A stretch of 64,000 nt of DNA from Streptomyces sp. SAI-135 (GCF_029893805.1 NZ_JARXYP010000002.1:7440001-7504000), one strand, 5' to 3'; shown: positions 51,779 to 62,154, counted from the first letter of the stretch. Translations and numbers: made by a program. The notes: generated from the letters alone by a model not told the origin.

Positions 51779-53008
51779 ATGGCACTGGCTCTTGATGGTG
51801 TGCGGGTGTTGGACATGACGCATGTGCAGTCGGGTCCGTCGGCGACGCAGTTGCTGGCGTGGCTGGGGGCGGATGTGGTGAAGGTGGAGGCGCCGGGCGG
51901 GGACATCACGCGGCGGCAGTTGCGGGATGTGCCGGAGGCGGACTCGCTGTATTTCACGATGCTCAACTGCAACAAGCGCAGTATCACGCTGAACACGAAG
52001 ACGGGGCGGGGCAGGGAGATCCTGACCGCTTTGATCCGGGGTGCGGATGTGCTGGTGGAGAACTTCGCGCCGGGCGCGGTGGATCGTATGGGGTTCACGT
52101 GGGAGCGGATCCGGGAGATCAACGAGCGGATCGTGTACGCGTCGATCAAGGGTTTCGGGCCGGGCCCGTACACCGGTTTCAAGGCGTATGAGGTGGTGGC
52201 GCAGGCGATGGGCGGCTCGATGGCCACGACCGGGTTCCAGGACGGTCCGCCGTTGGCGACGGGTGCGCAGATCGGTGACTCCGGCACCGGTATCCACGCG
52301 GTGGCCGGGATCCTGGCCGCGTTGTTCCAGCGGGAGAGGACCGGCACGGGCCAGCGGGTGAACGTGGCGATGCAGCACGCGGTGCTCAACCTGTGCCGGG
52401 TCAAACTCCGTGACCAGCAGCGCCTGGCACACGGCCCGCTGGCCGAGTACCCCAACGACGACTTCGGCGACGACGTCCCCCGTTCCGGCAACGCCTCCGG
52501 CGGCGGGCAGCCCGGCTGGGCGGTGCGGTGCGCGCCGGGCGGGCCGAACGACTACGTGTACGTCATCGTCCAGCCCGTGGGCTGGCAGCCGCTGTCCGCG
52601 TTGATCGGCCGTCCGGAACTGGCCGACGATCCCGAGTGGGCCACGCCCGAGGCGCGGTTGCCGAAGCTGGCGAAGATGTTCCAGCTGATCGAGGAATGGA
52701 CTGCGACGCTGCCCAAGTGGCAGGTCCTGGAACGACTGAACGCGCATGACATTCCGTGCGGGCCGATCCTGTCCACCCGGGAGATCATCGAGGACCGCTC
52801 ACTCGCCGACAACGACATGATCGTCGAGGTCGAGCATCCCGACCGCGGCACCTTCACCACGGTCGGCAACCCCCTCAAACTCTCCGACTCCCCCACCACC
52901 ATCACCACCCCACCCCTCCTCGGCCAACACAACGAGGACATCTACGTCCATGAACTCGGGCTTTCCGCCGCCGAGTTGCCCCAGCTCAAGGAGCAGGGCG
53001 TCATCTGA
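51779..53008 (+). CDS. frc: Formyl-CoA:oxalate CoA-transferase, copy 2
   Basis: Class III CoA-transferase of 409 residues. Within the repeated part its protein differs from copy 1 at only two places I can see (LERLNAHD for LEKLNAHD and VEHPDRG for VEHPERG); only the first few residues and the last 20 or so diverge (ending LPQLKEQGVI). The catalytic Asp in GDSGTG and the NASGGGQPGW loop are intact, so it should be active. The ATG at 51779 is used; a GTG 9 bases upstream is possible. It follows the ALDH gene beyond a hairpin and precedes the carbonic anhydrase gene by 27 bases. Confidence 0.94.
   Translation: MALALDGVRVLDMTHVQSGPSATQLLAWLGADVVKVEAPGGDITRRQLRDVPEADSLYFTMLNCNKRSITLNTKTGRGREILTALIRGADVLVENFAPGAVDRMGFTWERIREINERIVYASIKGFGPGPYTGFKAYEVVAQAMGGSMATTGFQDGPPLATGAQIGDSGTGIHAVAGILAALFQRERTGTGQRVNVAMQHAVLNLCRVKLRDQQRLAHGPLAEYPNDDFGDDVPRSGNASGGGQPGWAVRCAPGGPNDYVYVIVQPVGWQPLSALIGRPELADDPEWATPEARLPKLAKMFQLIEEWTATLPKWQVLERLNAHDIPCGPILSTREIIEDRSLADNDMIVEVEHPDRGTFTTVGNPLKLSDSPTTITTPPLLGQHNEDIYVHELGLSAAELPQLKEQGVI
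51787..52938 (+). repeat. 1152-bp inverted repeat, right arm (frc copy 2)
   Basis: Reverse complement partner of 46694-47845. Differences include TTCC for CTCT near 52490 and GAACGA for GAGAAA near 52730. Gene conversion between arms would explain how the middle stays identical while the ends differ. Confidence 0.93.
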
Positions 53009-53035
53009 CCGACTCGACCGGAGTGAGGTAGCCCC

Positions 53036-53557
53036 ATGTCGACTTCCGTACCCCGAACCGCGACGGTCACCGACCGGCTCGTGGCAGCCAACCGCGCCTA
53101 CGCCGCCGGTTTCACCGACCCCGGAATGGGTGCCCGACCCGTCCTGGGCGTGGCCGTGGTGGCCTGCATGGACGCCCGTCTCGACCTGCACGCCGCACTG
53201 GGCCTGCACCTCGGCGACTGCCACACCATCCGCAACGCCGGGGGCGTCGTCACCGACGACACGATCCGGTCCCTGACGATCAGTCAGCGTGCCCTCGGCA
53301 CCCGTAGCGTGGCGCTCATCCACCACACCGGCTGCGGACTGCAGACCCTGACCGAGGACTTCCGGCACGAACTGGAGCTGGAGGTCGGCCAGCGCCCCGC
53401 CTGGGCGGTGGAGGCCTTCCGCGACGTCGACCAGGACGTACGGCAGTCCATCCAGCGGGTGCGCACCTCGCCGTTCCTGCCGCACACCGACGACGTGCGC
53501 GGCTTCGTCTTCGACGTCACGACAGGACTGCTGCGGGAGATCACTCCGAACTCCTGA
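53036..53557 (+). CDS. Beta-carbonic anhydrase
   Basis: Beta-class carbonic anhydrase of 173 residues interconverting CO2 and bicarbonate. Zinc ligands are visible: Cys in VACMDARLD (with the Asp-Arg dyad), and His and Cys in ALIHHTGCGLQTL. HTIRNAGGVVTDDTIRSL is the family signature. It follows frc copy 2 by 27 bases with GAGTGAGG before the ATG. Oxalate decarboxylation and formate oxidation each release CO2, so trapping or clearing CO2 is a plausible role. Confidence 0.93.
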   Translation: MSTSVPRTATVTDRLVAANRAYAAGFTDPGMGARPVLGVAVVACMDARLDLHAALGLHLGDCHTIRNAGGVVTDDTIRSLTISQRALGTRSVALIHHTGCGLQTLTEDFRHELELEVGQRPAWAVEAFRDVDQDVRQSIQRVRTSPFLPHTDDVRGFVFDVTTGLLREITPNS

Positions 53558-53630
53558 GATCCTCCGTCCCGTTGGGGGAGGGCCGAGCCGTCCGGCGATC
53601 GACTGACCTTGCGCCGTCACCTTCACACGC

Positions 53631-53645
53631 GGAATACTGTATGCA
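53631..53645. promoter_or_regulatory. GntR-type operator upstream of the acyl-CoA dehydrogenase-like gene
   Basis: GGAATACTGTATGCA reads TGCATACAGTATTCC on the other strand, close to the full palindrome TGCATACAGTATGCA. It lies 49 bases before the GTG start. Confidence 0.68.
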
Positions 53646-53693
53646 ATCATCAATCGACAGTGGACAAACAGCCACGCCCGAGGGGGTCGCCCC

Positions 53694-54524
53694 GTGTCGT
53701 ACCGCACCGCTCTCTCCGAAGTCCTGACCGGCACAGTCGGACCAGTCGCCGAAGCCACAGCCGTCCAGGGCCGGTTCCCCCGCGGCGCCGTGACGGCACT
53801 CGGCGGCGCGGGACTCCTCGGACTCACCGTCTCCCCCGAATTCGGCGGCGGGGGACGGGGGTTGGCCGAAGCCGTCGACGTGGTCGCGCGGACCGCGCGC
53901 GTCTGCCCGGCGACCGCGGCCGTGCTCCAGTCGCACTACGCGGCCGTCGCCGTCGTCGAGGCACACGGCGGCCCCTGGCTGCGCACCGAGATCGCCGCCG
54001 GACGCCATCTCGCCAGCCTCGCCCTCGCGGAGTGGGAGGAGGAGGGGGCCCCGGACGGGCCGGCGGCGGAGACCCGGTTCCTCGTGGCGCGCTCCGCGGC
54101 CACCCGTTCCGGTGAGGTGGTGGCCCTGCGGGCCCGCAAGCAGCGGGTGGTCGCGGCGGGGGAGGCCGACCTCTACGTGTGGTCGTCCCGGCCCCTCGCC
54201 GCCCCGGACGGGCTGACGCTCTGGGCGGTCCCGGCACACGCCCCGGACCTGTTCGTCCCCGCCCGGCCCGGCGCCGCCGGACCCCGCGGCAGCGGGACCT
54301 CCACGGTGTTCGCCGACCCGGTGCTGGTGCCCGCGCAGGCGATGCTCGGCGCGGACGGCGCCGGACGCGACATCGTGCAGCGCACGGTCCTGCCGTGGCT
54401 GCTCGAACTGCGGGCCGCCGCCGCGACCCGCCGTCCGCCCGTCCTCGACCCGGCACCCGGACCCGGACCCGGACCCGGACCCGGGGGCACGCGCCGCCCC
54501 GCCGGCTCCCTCGCCGCGTCCTGA
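53694..54524 (+). CDS. Truncated acyl-CoA dehydrogenase-like protein
   Basis: Protein of 276 residues resembling only the N-terminal and middle domains of acyl-CoA dehydrogenases (usual length about 380). FPRGAVTALGGAGLLGLTVS and GGGGRGLAEAVDVVARTARV are typical N-terminal stretches, followed by a middle beta domain ending in STVFADPVLVPAQAMLG. The C-terminal four-helix domain with the catalytic Glu is missing; instead there is a Pro-Gly tail made by five copies of the hexamer ACCCGG. Flavin binding may be lost. An operator of the oxalate regulon lies 49 bases upstream of the GTG start, so it may still be expressed. Enzyme remnant or repurposed protein. Confidence 0.6.
   Translation: MSYRTALSEVLTGTVGPVAEATAVQGRFPRGAVTALGGAGLLGLTVSPEFGGGGRGLAEAVDVVARTARVCPATAAVLQSHYAAVAVVEAHGGPWLRTEIAAGRHLASLALAEWEEEGAPDGPAAETRFLVARSAATRSGEVVALRARKQRVVAAGEADLYVWSSRPLAAPDGLTLWAVPAHAPDLFVPARPGAAGPRGSGTSTVFADPVLVPAQAMLGADGAGRDIVQRTVLPWLLELRAAAATRRPPVLDPAPGPGPGPGPGGTRRPAGSLAAS
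54455..54484 (+). repeat. Five tandem ACCCGG hexamers
   Basis: Perfect (ACCCGG)x5 encoding a Pro-Gly run in the tail of the truncated acyl-CoA dehydrogenase. Such a tract is prone to slippage in multiples of six bases, which keeps the frame. Confidence 0.9.
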
Positions 54525-54535
54525 CCGTGCGGACG

Positions 54536-55225
54536 TCAGTCCTGGCTCGACCTGGCCGCGATCTGCCTGCGGTAGAACTCGGTCGTGCGCTCGGTGTGCC
54601 TGCGCATGACCTCGCCCGCCTGCTCCGCGTCGCCCTTGGCGATGGCCCTGATGAGCTGGGTGTGCTCGTTCCACGCCTCCTTGCCGCGTGGCCTGGCGAT
54701 CGGCGTGTAGTACCAGCGGACCTTCTGGCCCACCTGGGCGATGAGTTCGGCCAGCACGGCGTTGTCGGCGACGGTGGTGATGAAGTCGTGCAGCGCGGTG
54801 TTGGCGGAGACCAGCCGCTCCACGTCGCCGTCGGCGAGAGCGGCGATGCCCTCCAGCTGGAGCTCGTCGAGACGCGTGATGTCCTCGGGCTTGGCGTTCT
54901 GCGCGGCGAGCTGGGCCGAATAGGTCTCCAGGACGGCCCGGACGCCGAGGAGTTGGGCGGCCTCCTCCTCGGTGGGGGAGTGGACGAAGGCGCCCTGGGC
55001 GGGTCGCAGATCCACCCAGCCGGCGGTCTGCAGCCGCTGGAGGGCCTCACGGACCGGCTGTCGGCTGACGCCGAGGTGTTCGGCGAGTTCCGCCTCGACC
55101 AGATGCTGGCCGGGCTTGAGGGAACCGTTGATGATCAGCTCGGTCAGGGCGTCGTACACGGCCTGGCGCAGCGGTGCCGGGCGGGTGACGCGCCGGGACG
55201 CTGCGGCCGTGAGTGCCTCGCGCAT
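54536..55225 (-). CDS. GntR-family regulator (FCD type), third paralogue
   Basis: GntR/FadR-subfamily regulator of 229 residues. Its winged HTH (INGSLKPGQHLVEAELAEH, LGVSRQPVREALQRL, WVDLRPAQGAFVHSPTEEEA) nearly matches those of the two other GntR proteins at 24203 and 42859, while the FCD domain has diverged (TALHDFITTVADNAVLAELI, VRWYYTPIARPRG). Shared DNA-binding residues predict a shared operator. It is divergent from the formate dehydrogenase operon, with two palindromes in between, and converges on the truncated acyl-CoA dehydrogenase gene with an 11-base gap. Confidence 0.9.
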   Translation of the reverse strand: MREALTAAASRRVTRPAPLRQAVYDALTELIINGSLKPGQHLVEAELAEHLGVSRQPVREALQRLQTAGWVDLRPAQGAFVHSPTEEEAAQLLGVRAVLETYSAQLAAQNAKPEDITRLDELQLEGIAALADGDVERLVSANTALHDFITTVADNAVLAELIAQVGQKVRWYYTPIARPRGKEAWNEHTQLIRAIAKGDAEQAGEVMRRHTERTTEFYRRQIAARSSQD

Positions 55226-55310
55226 GGTTGTCCCGTTCTGCCGCCGGTGTCGCCGGGTGGCGGCTCTGCCAGGTGGAGGGCCGTGCGGAGGGTCGCCGAC
55301 GGCCGCGCCA

Positions 55311-55330
55311 GCATACAGGTTTTGGTATGC
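55311..55330. promoter_or_regulatory. Palindrome GCATAC-N8-GTATGC upstream of gntR 3
   Basis: Perfect 6-8-6 palindrome with the same layout as GTAGAC-N8-GTCTAC at 21389. It lies 86 bases upstream of gntR 3 and probably mediates autoregulation. Confidence 0.65.
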
Positions 55331-55422
55331 AACCCCGCGAGTCACGGAGCCCGTTCGGCCCTGGTCGACGCACGTGCCACCGTCGTTCACGGCCTCCCCT
55401 CCCCGCTGCGGCAGGGTTGTGT

Positions 55423-55438
55423 ATACAGAAGTCTGTAT
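55423..55438. promoter_or_regulatory. Palindrome ATACAG-N4-CTGTAT upstream of the formate dehydrogenase operon
   Basis: Perfect inverted repeat ATACAGAAGTCTGTAT, 65 bases upstream of the fdsG-like start. The half-site is shared with the other operators, but the spacing differs. Confidence 0.6.
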
Positions 55439-55502
55439 GGAGTATTGTCCGAGTCTCCTGCATCCCTCGCCGGGGACCCGCGTGACGGAAGGCGAAGCGA
55501 TC

Positions 55503-55978
55503 ATGACGACCAGCGGGAATGACGTGACGGTCGAGAGCGTGGTCCGGGGGGTGGTGGCCCGCCATCGCGGCGAGCGCGGAGCGCTGCTGCCCGTACTGCA
55601 CGCCGTCCAGGCCGAGTTGGGCCATGTGCCGCAGGAGGCCGTGCCGGTGCTCGCGGAGGAGCTCAACCTCTCCCGGGCGGACGTCCACGGGGTCGTGACC
55701 TTCTACCACGACTTCCGCCGCGAGCCCGCCGGCCGCACCACCGTGCGCATCTGCCGCGCCGAGGCCTGCCAGGCGCTGGGCGCCGACCGGCTGGTGAGCT
55801 ACGCGCGCGAGTCCGGACTGCCCCTGGGGGAGACCGCGGCGGACGGCTCGGTCACCGTCGAGCAGGTCTTCTGCCTCGGCAACTGCGCACTCGGGCCCTC
55901 CGTCGAGGCGAACGGACGGCTCTACGGACGAGTCGGCCCGGCCCGGCTGGGCTCGATCCTCAACGGGACGGTCTCCTC

Positions 55979-55982
<4 letters not shown>
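55503..55982 (+). CDS. fdsG: NAD-dependent formate dehydrogenase gamma subunit (NuoE-like)
   Basis: Thioredoxin-like [2Fe-2S] subunit of 159 residues, similar to NuoE and FdsG. The cluster Cys residues are in RICRAEACQALGA and VFCLGNCALGPSVE. ALLPVLHAVQAELGHVPQEA and VHGVVTFYHDFRREPAGRTT are standard. It passes electrons within the diaphorase part of the soluble formate dehydrogenase. The ATG at 55503 is chosen after GAAGGCGAAGCG. It overlaps the next gene by 4 bases. The operon is divergent from gntR 3. Confidence 0.93.
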
Positions 55983-57588
<1,606 letters not shown>

Positions 57589-57592
<4 letters not shown>

Positions 57593-60405
57593 CACTCCTC
57601 AAGGAACCCGACTTCGGAACCCCCGAGCGGCCCGGCCCGGCGACGGTGAGCGTGGAGGTGGACGGCCTGCCGGTGACCGTCCCCGAAGGCACCTCGGTGA
57701 TGCGTGCGGCGGCCCAGGCGGGCGTCGACATACCGAAGTTGTGCGCCACCGACAGCCTGGAGGCCTTCGGCTCCTGCCGCCTGTGCGTGGTCGAGATCGA
57801 CGGCCGCCGCGGCACCCCGGCCTCCTGCACCACCCCGTGCGCCGACGGCATGAAGGTCAGCACCCAGACCCCCAAGGTGGAGAAGCTCCGCCAGGGCGTC
57901 ATGGAGCTCTACATCTCCGACCACCCCCTGGACTGCCTCACCTGCCCGGCCAACGGCGACTGCGAACTCCAGGACATGGCAGGGGTGGTGGGCCTGAGGC
58001 AGGTCCGCTACGGCTACGAGGGCGAGAACCACCTCGACGCCGCGAAGGACACCTCCAACCCCTACTTCGACTTCGATCCGTCCAAGTGCATCGCCTGCTC
58101 CCGCTGCGTCCGCGCCTGCGGCGAGGTCCAGGGCACCTTCGCCCTCACCATCGAGGGCCGCGGCTTCGACTCCAAGGTCGCGGCGGGCGCGGGGGAGTCC
58201 TTCATGGACTCCGAGTGCGTCTCCTGCGGAGCCTGCGTCCAGGCCTGCCCGACCTCCACGCTCCAGGAACGCTCGGTCGTCGAACTCGGCATGCCCACCA
58301 GGTCCGTCGTCACCACCTGCGCCTACTGCGGGGTCGGCTGCTCCTTCAAGGCCGAACTGCGCGGCGACGAACTCGTGCGCATGGTCCCGTACAAGGACGG
58401 CGGCGCCAACGAGGGCCACTCCTGCGTCAAGGGCCGCTTCGCCTTCGGCTACGCCACCCACCCCGACCGGCAGCTCAGGCCCATGGTCCGCGAGCGGATC
58501 ACCGACCCCTGGCGCGAGGTCGAGTGGGACGAGGCGATCGGCACGGTGGCCCGGCGGATGCGCGAGATCCAGAACCGCCACGGGGCCGGCGCGGTCGGCG
58601 CGATCACCTCTTCGCGGTGCACCAACGAAGAGGTCTACGTCGTACAGAAGATGGTCCGCGCGGCCTTCGGCAACAACAACGTCGACACCTGCGCCCGCGT
58701 CTGCCACTCCCCGACGGGATACGGCCTCAAGCAGACCTTCGGCGAGTCAGCCGGCACCCAGGACTTCCGTTCCGTCGCCGAGGCCGACGTCATCATGGTG
58801 ATCGGCGCCAACCCCACCGACGGACACCCGGTGTTCGCCTCCCGGATGAAGCGACGGCTGCGCGAGGGCGCCCAGTTGATCGTGGTCGACCCGCGCCGCA
58901 TCGACCTCGTGCGCTCCCCGCACATCGAGGCCCGGCACCACCTCCAGCTGCGGCCCAGCACCAACGTGGCCGTCGTCAACGCCATGGCCCACGTGGTCGT
59001 CACCGAGGACCTCGTCGACCGGTCCTTCGTGGACCAGCGCTGCGAAGGCTTCGACGAGTGGGCCGAGTTCATCGCCCGCCCGGAGAACAGCCCGGAGGCC
59101 GTCGAGGAGATCACCGGCGTCCCCGCCGCCGAACTCCGCGCCGCCGCACGGCTGTACGCGGAGGCGCCCAACGGCGCCATCTACTACGGCCTCGGCGTCA
59201 CCGAGCACAGCCAGGGCTCCACCATGGTCATGGGAATGGCCAACCTCGCGATGGCGTGCGGCAACATCGGCCGCGACGGCGTCGGCGTGAACCCCCTGCG
59301 CGGCCAGAACAACGTCCAGGGCTCCTGCGACATGGGCTCCTTCCCGCACGAACTCCCCGGCTACCGGCACGTCTCCGACGACGCGGTCCGCACCGTCTTC
59401 GAGAACCTGTGGGGCGGAACCCTGCTTGCCGAACCGGGACTTCGCATCCCCAACATGTTCGACGCGGCCATCGACGGCACCTTCCGCGGCCTGTTCGTGC
59501 ACGGAGAGGACATCGCCCAGTCCGACCCCAACCTGAAACACGTCACCGCCGCCCTCGAAGCGATGGAACTCGTCGTCGTGCAGGACCTGTTCCTCAACGA
59601 GACGGCCAAGTACGCGCACGTCTTCCTGCCCGGCGCGTCCTTCCTGGAGAAGGACGGCACCTTCACCAACGCCGAACGCCGCATCAACCGGGTGCGCTCG
59701 GTGATGAAGCCGAAGACGGGCAAGCACGAGTGGCAGATCGTCAGCGAGATCGCCACCGCCATGGGCTACGAGATGTCGTACGACCATCCCGGCCAGATCA
59801 TGGACGAGATCGCCTCGGTCACGCCGACGTTCACCGGGGTGTCCTTCGCGCTCCTCGACAAGCTCGGCAGCGTCCAGTGGCCGTGCAACGAGGAGGCGCC
59901 CGAGGGCACGCCCATCATGCACGTGGACGAATTCGTGCGCGGCAAGGGCAGGTTCGTCGTCACCTCCTACGTGCCGACCACCGAGCGCAGCACCCGGCGC
60001 TTCCCGCTGGTCCTGACCACGGGCCGCATCCTCAGCCAGTACAACGTCGGCGCGCAGACCCGCCGTACCGGCAATGTCGCCTGGCATCCCGAGGACGTGC
60101 TGGAGCTGCACCCGCACGACGCCGAGGTCCGCGGCATCAACGACGGGGACATGGTCACTCTGGCCAGCCGCGTCGGGCGGACCACCCTGCGCGCGGAGAT
60201 CTCCGACCGGATGCCGGCCGGGGTCGTGTACACCACGTTCCACCATCCCGTCACCGGCGCCAACGTGGTGACCACCGAGAACTCCGACTGGGCGACCAAC
60301 TGCCCCGAGTACAAGGTGACGGCCGTACAGGTGGCGCTCGCCCGCCCGGACCGGTCGAGCGAGGCCGCGGCCACCGGGAACGACCTCGTGACGGTGGTGG
60401 ACTGA
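57589..60405 (+). CDS. fdsA: NAD-dependent formate dehydrogenase alpha subunit (bis-MGD, Mo/W)
   Basis: Catalytic subunit of 938 residues that oxidises formate to CO2. Order: [2Fe-2S] ferredoxin domain (about 15-95, with AFGSCRLCVVEIDG), NuoG-type His/Cys cluster (SDHPLDCLTCPANGDCELQD), two [4Fe-4S] motifs (CIACSRCVRAC, CVSCGACVQACP), the molybdopterin-oxidoreductase Fe4S4 domain (CAYCGVGCSFK, SCVKGRFAFG) and the bis-MGD domains. The metal-ligand Cys is in NNVDTCARVCHSPTGYGL (about residue 368) with the neighbouring His; this is Cys, not selenocysteine. MDP-type C-terminal motif MPAGVVYTTFHHPVTGANVV is intact. It needs FdhD for cofactor sulfuration. Confidence 0.96.
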
Positions 60406-60406
60406 G

Positions 60407-60619
60407 ATGACCGCGACCGGGCCGGCGGAATGCAGGATGGCCAACGACATCGCCAGGAACCTCGGCCATCTGCCGGGGGAGGAGGCCGCGGAGGCGATCG
60501 CGGGGCACATCGGCAGGTTCTGGGACCCCCGCATGCGTGCGCGCCTCCACGAGTTCGCCGAGGCCGGAGCGGACGGCCTCGACCCCCTGGTGGTGGCCGC
60601 GGTGAAACTCCTGCACTGA
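60407..60619 (+). CDS. fdsD: Formate dehydrogenase delta subunit (FdsD)
   Basis: Small soluble protein of 70 residues. MANDIARNLGHLPGEEAAEA and IAGHIGRFWDPRMRARL match the FdsD family, a small subunit or assembly factor of the FdsABG formate dehydrogenase. The ATG begins one base after the fdsA stop, so it is translationally coupled; a second ATG ten codons later is also possible. Its presence, with FdsG, FdsB and FdsA, makes the operon complete for the O2-tolerant NAD-linked enzyme except fdsC/fdhD, which is encoded at 20249. Confidence 0.9.
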   Translation: MTATGPAECRMANDIARNLGHLPGEEAAEAIAGHIGRFWDPRMRARLHEFAEAGADGLDPLVVAAVKLLH

Positions 60620-60654
60620 CCTGTGCCGTCTCCTCCCTGTACATCACCCCACAC

Positions 60655-60669
60655 TGCATACAGTATGGA
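60655..60669. promoter_or_regulatory. GntR-type operator upstream of the LysR gene
   Basis: TGCATACAGTATGGA differs from the perfect palindrome TGCATACAGTATGCA at one position and is the best copy in the window. It lies 35 bases before the LysR start. Confidence 0.7.
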
Positions 60670-60703
60670 GCCCAGGATCCCAGGGGGCAGGGAGGAGCCG
60701 CTC

Positions 60704-61636
60704 ATGCTGTTCCGGCAGCTCGAATACTTCGTGGCGGTGGCGAGGGAACGGCACTTCGCCCGGGCGGCGGAGTCCTGCTACGTCTCCCAGCCCGCGCTCT
60801 CGGCGGCCATCGCCAAGCTGGAGCGCGAGCTGAACGTCACGCTGATCAACCGCGGCCACAACTACCAGGGACTCACCCCCGAGGGCGAGCGGCTCGTCGT
60901 CTGGGCCAAGCGGATCCTCGCCGAACAGGACGCCTTCAAGGCCGAGGTGGCCGCCGTGCAGTCCGGCATCACCGGCACGCTCCGGCTCGGCACGGACCCC
61001 ACGGCCTCCACCACACTGGCGTTGCCGGTGGCCGCCTTCTGCGCGGCGCACCCGCTGGCCAAGGTCCAGGTCCGCTCACGGCTGTCCACCAAGGAACTCC
61101 ACCGCCAGCTCCGGGACTACGAACTCGACGTGGCCATCGCCCACTTCGACCCGGACGACCAGGAGGGCCTCCAGGTCGTCCCCCTCTACCAGGAGAGGTA
61201 CATGCTCCTGGTCTCCGACGACCAGCTCGTGGCCCAGTCCGCCACGGTGTCCTGGGCGGACGCGGCCCAGCTGCCGCTCGCGCTGCTGACACCGGACATG
61301 CGGATCAGGCAGATCGTCGACACCGTGTTCGCGGAGAAGGGATACGTGGTCACCCCGCAGGTCGAGACGGACTCCATCGCCTCCCTCTACGCGCACGTGG
61401 GCGGCGGTGGCTGGGCGAGCATCGTGCCGCACACCTGGCTGCGCGCGATGCCGGTGGTCGGCCGCACCCGAGCGCTGCCCCTCGTCGAACCCGAGGCCGG
61501 CGCCCAGGTCTCGGTGGCCATCCACGCGGCGATGCCCGGCTCGGTCGCCGCCCGCGCCTTCGTCAACGCGGCGACGGGCCTGTCCCTCGACGACTTCTTC
61601 GCCCGCCCGCTACCCCCCGACCACCGAGTCCGCTGA
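60704..61636 (+). CDS. LysR-family transcriptional regulator of the oxalate/formate island
   Basis: LysR-type activator of 310 residues. MLFRQLEYFVAVARERHFAR and VSQPALSAAIAKLERELNV form the winged HTH; GTLRLGTDPTASTTLALPVA opens the effector domain. The ATG at 60704 after GGAGGAG is preferred over upstream codons. It carries a near-perfect GntR-type palindrome just before its start, so the GntR proteins may control it. It may in turn regulate the formate dehydrogenase operon or the divergent promoters at 63.8 kb, where paired GATAG/CTATC sites occur. Confidence 0.9.
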   Translation: MLFRQLEYFVAVARERHFARAAESCYVSQPALSAAIAKLERELNVTLINRGHNYQGLTPEGERLVVWAKRILAEQDAFKAEVAAVQSGITGTLRLGTDPTASTTLALPVAAFCAAHPLAKVQVRSRLSTKELHRQLRDYELDVAIAHFDPDDQEGLQVVPLYQERYMLLVSDDQLVAQSATVSWADAAQLPLALLTPDMRIRQIVDTVFAEKGYVVTPQVETDSIASLYAHVGGGGWASIVPHTWLRAMPVVGRTRALPLVEPEAGAQVSVAIHAAMPGSVAARAFVNAATGLSLDDFFARPLPPDHRVR

Positions 61637-62154
61637 GCCCGCCGACGGACCCGGGCCAGTCCTTGCTCACTGTCGGCCGGGAGGGTGCCGGGTCTGCCGT
61701 GATGCGATGTCCGGGCCGGCCGCCCGGGGGACGAGGCCGGTGCGTACGGAGCCTGCCGCCGGTCCCGGGTCGGTCTGGCTCGCTCTTGGCCGGGACGGCG
61801 GCGGGGTGGCGGGCTTGTCCCGGTGAGGGGTGCGGGTTGATGCGGGGTGTGCGCCGACGCCACACCGGCCCGCAGCCGAACACCTTTCGTCGGCGGCCCG
61901 GCCGCTCGCGGGTCAGCCCCGACGCGTCAACCGGCCTGTGCTCCGGCACCTGTCGTGGTGACCGGCCTGTGCTCCGGCACCTGTCGTGGCGATCGGCCTG
62001 TGCTCCGGCACCTGTCGTGGCGATCGGCCCGCCCCCGACACCCGGCGCGGCAACCGTCCCGCCCCCCACCACTGCCCCGGACACCCCCCCCGCCGACCAC
62101 CGCGCCCCACCCCGCCACCGAGCCGCGGGCCCGGCGCCGCTCCCGTCACCCCCG
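61637..62154. other. Gene-free stretch with 31-bp tandem repeats
   Basis: 518 bases between the LysR stop and the 3' end of the AMP-binding gene. Open frames across it have no family-like sequence or ribosome sites. The middle holds three 31-bp repeats; the rest is C-rich on the top strand. It may contain the terminators of both converging genes or be a decayed gene. Confidence 0.5.
61932..62020 (+). repeat. Three tandem 31-bp repeats
   Basis: Copies start at 61932, 61963 and 61994. A 27-base core (CGGCCTGTGCTCCGGCACCT followed by GTCGTGG) is identical in all three; the four linker bases vary (TGAC, CGAT). Each core contains GTGC-N4-GCAC, so each copy can form a small stem. Confidence 0.88.

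Noticed and set aside
46694..52938. Insertion sequence or composite transposon made by the inverted frc copies
   Set aside because: The arms are whole metabolic genes; no transposase, no short terminal repeats and no target duplications were seen. Duplication with gene conversion explains it better.
61932..62020. CRISPR array
   Set aside because: Three repeats are separated by only four bases, no spacers of normal length and no cas genes; plain tandem repeats.
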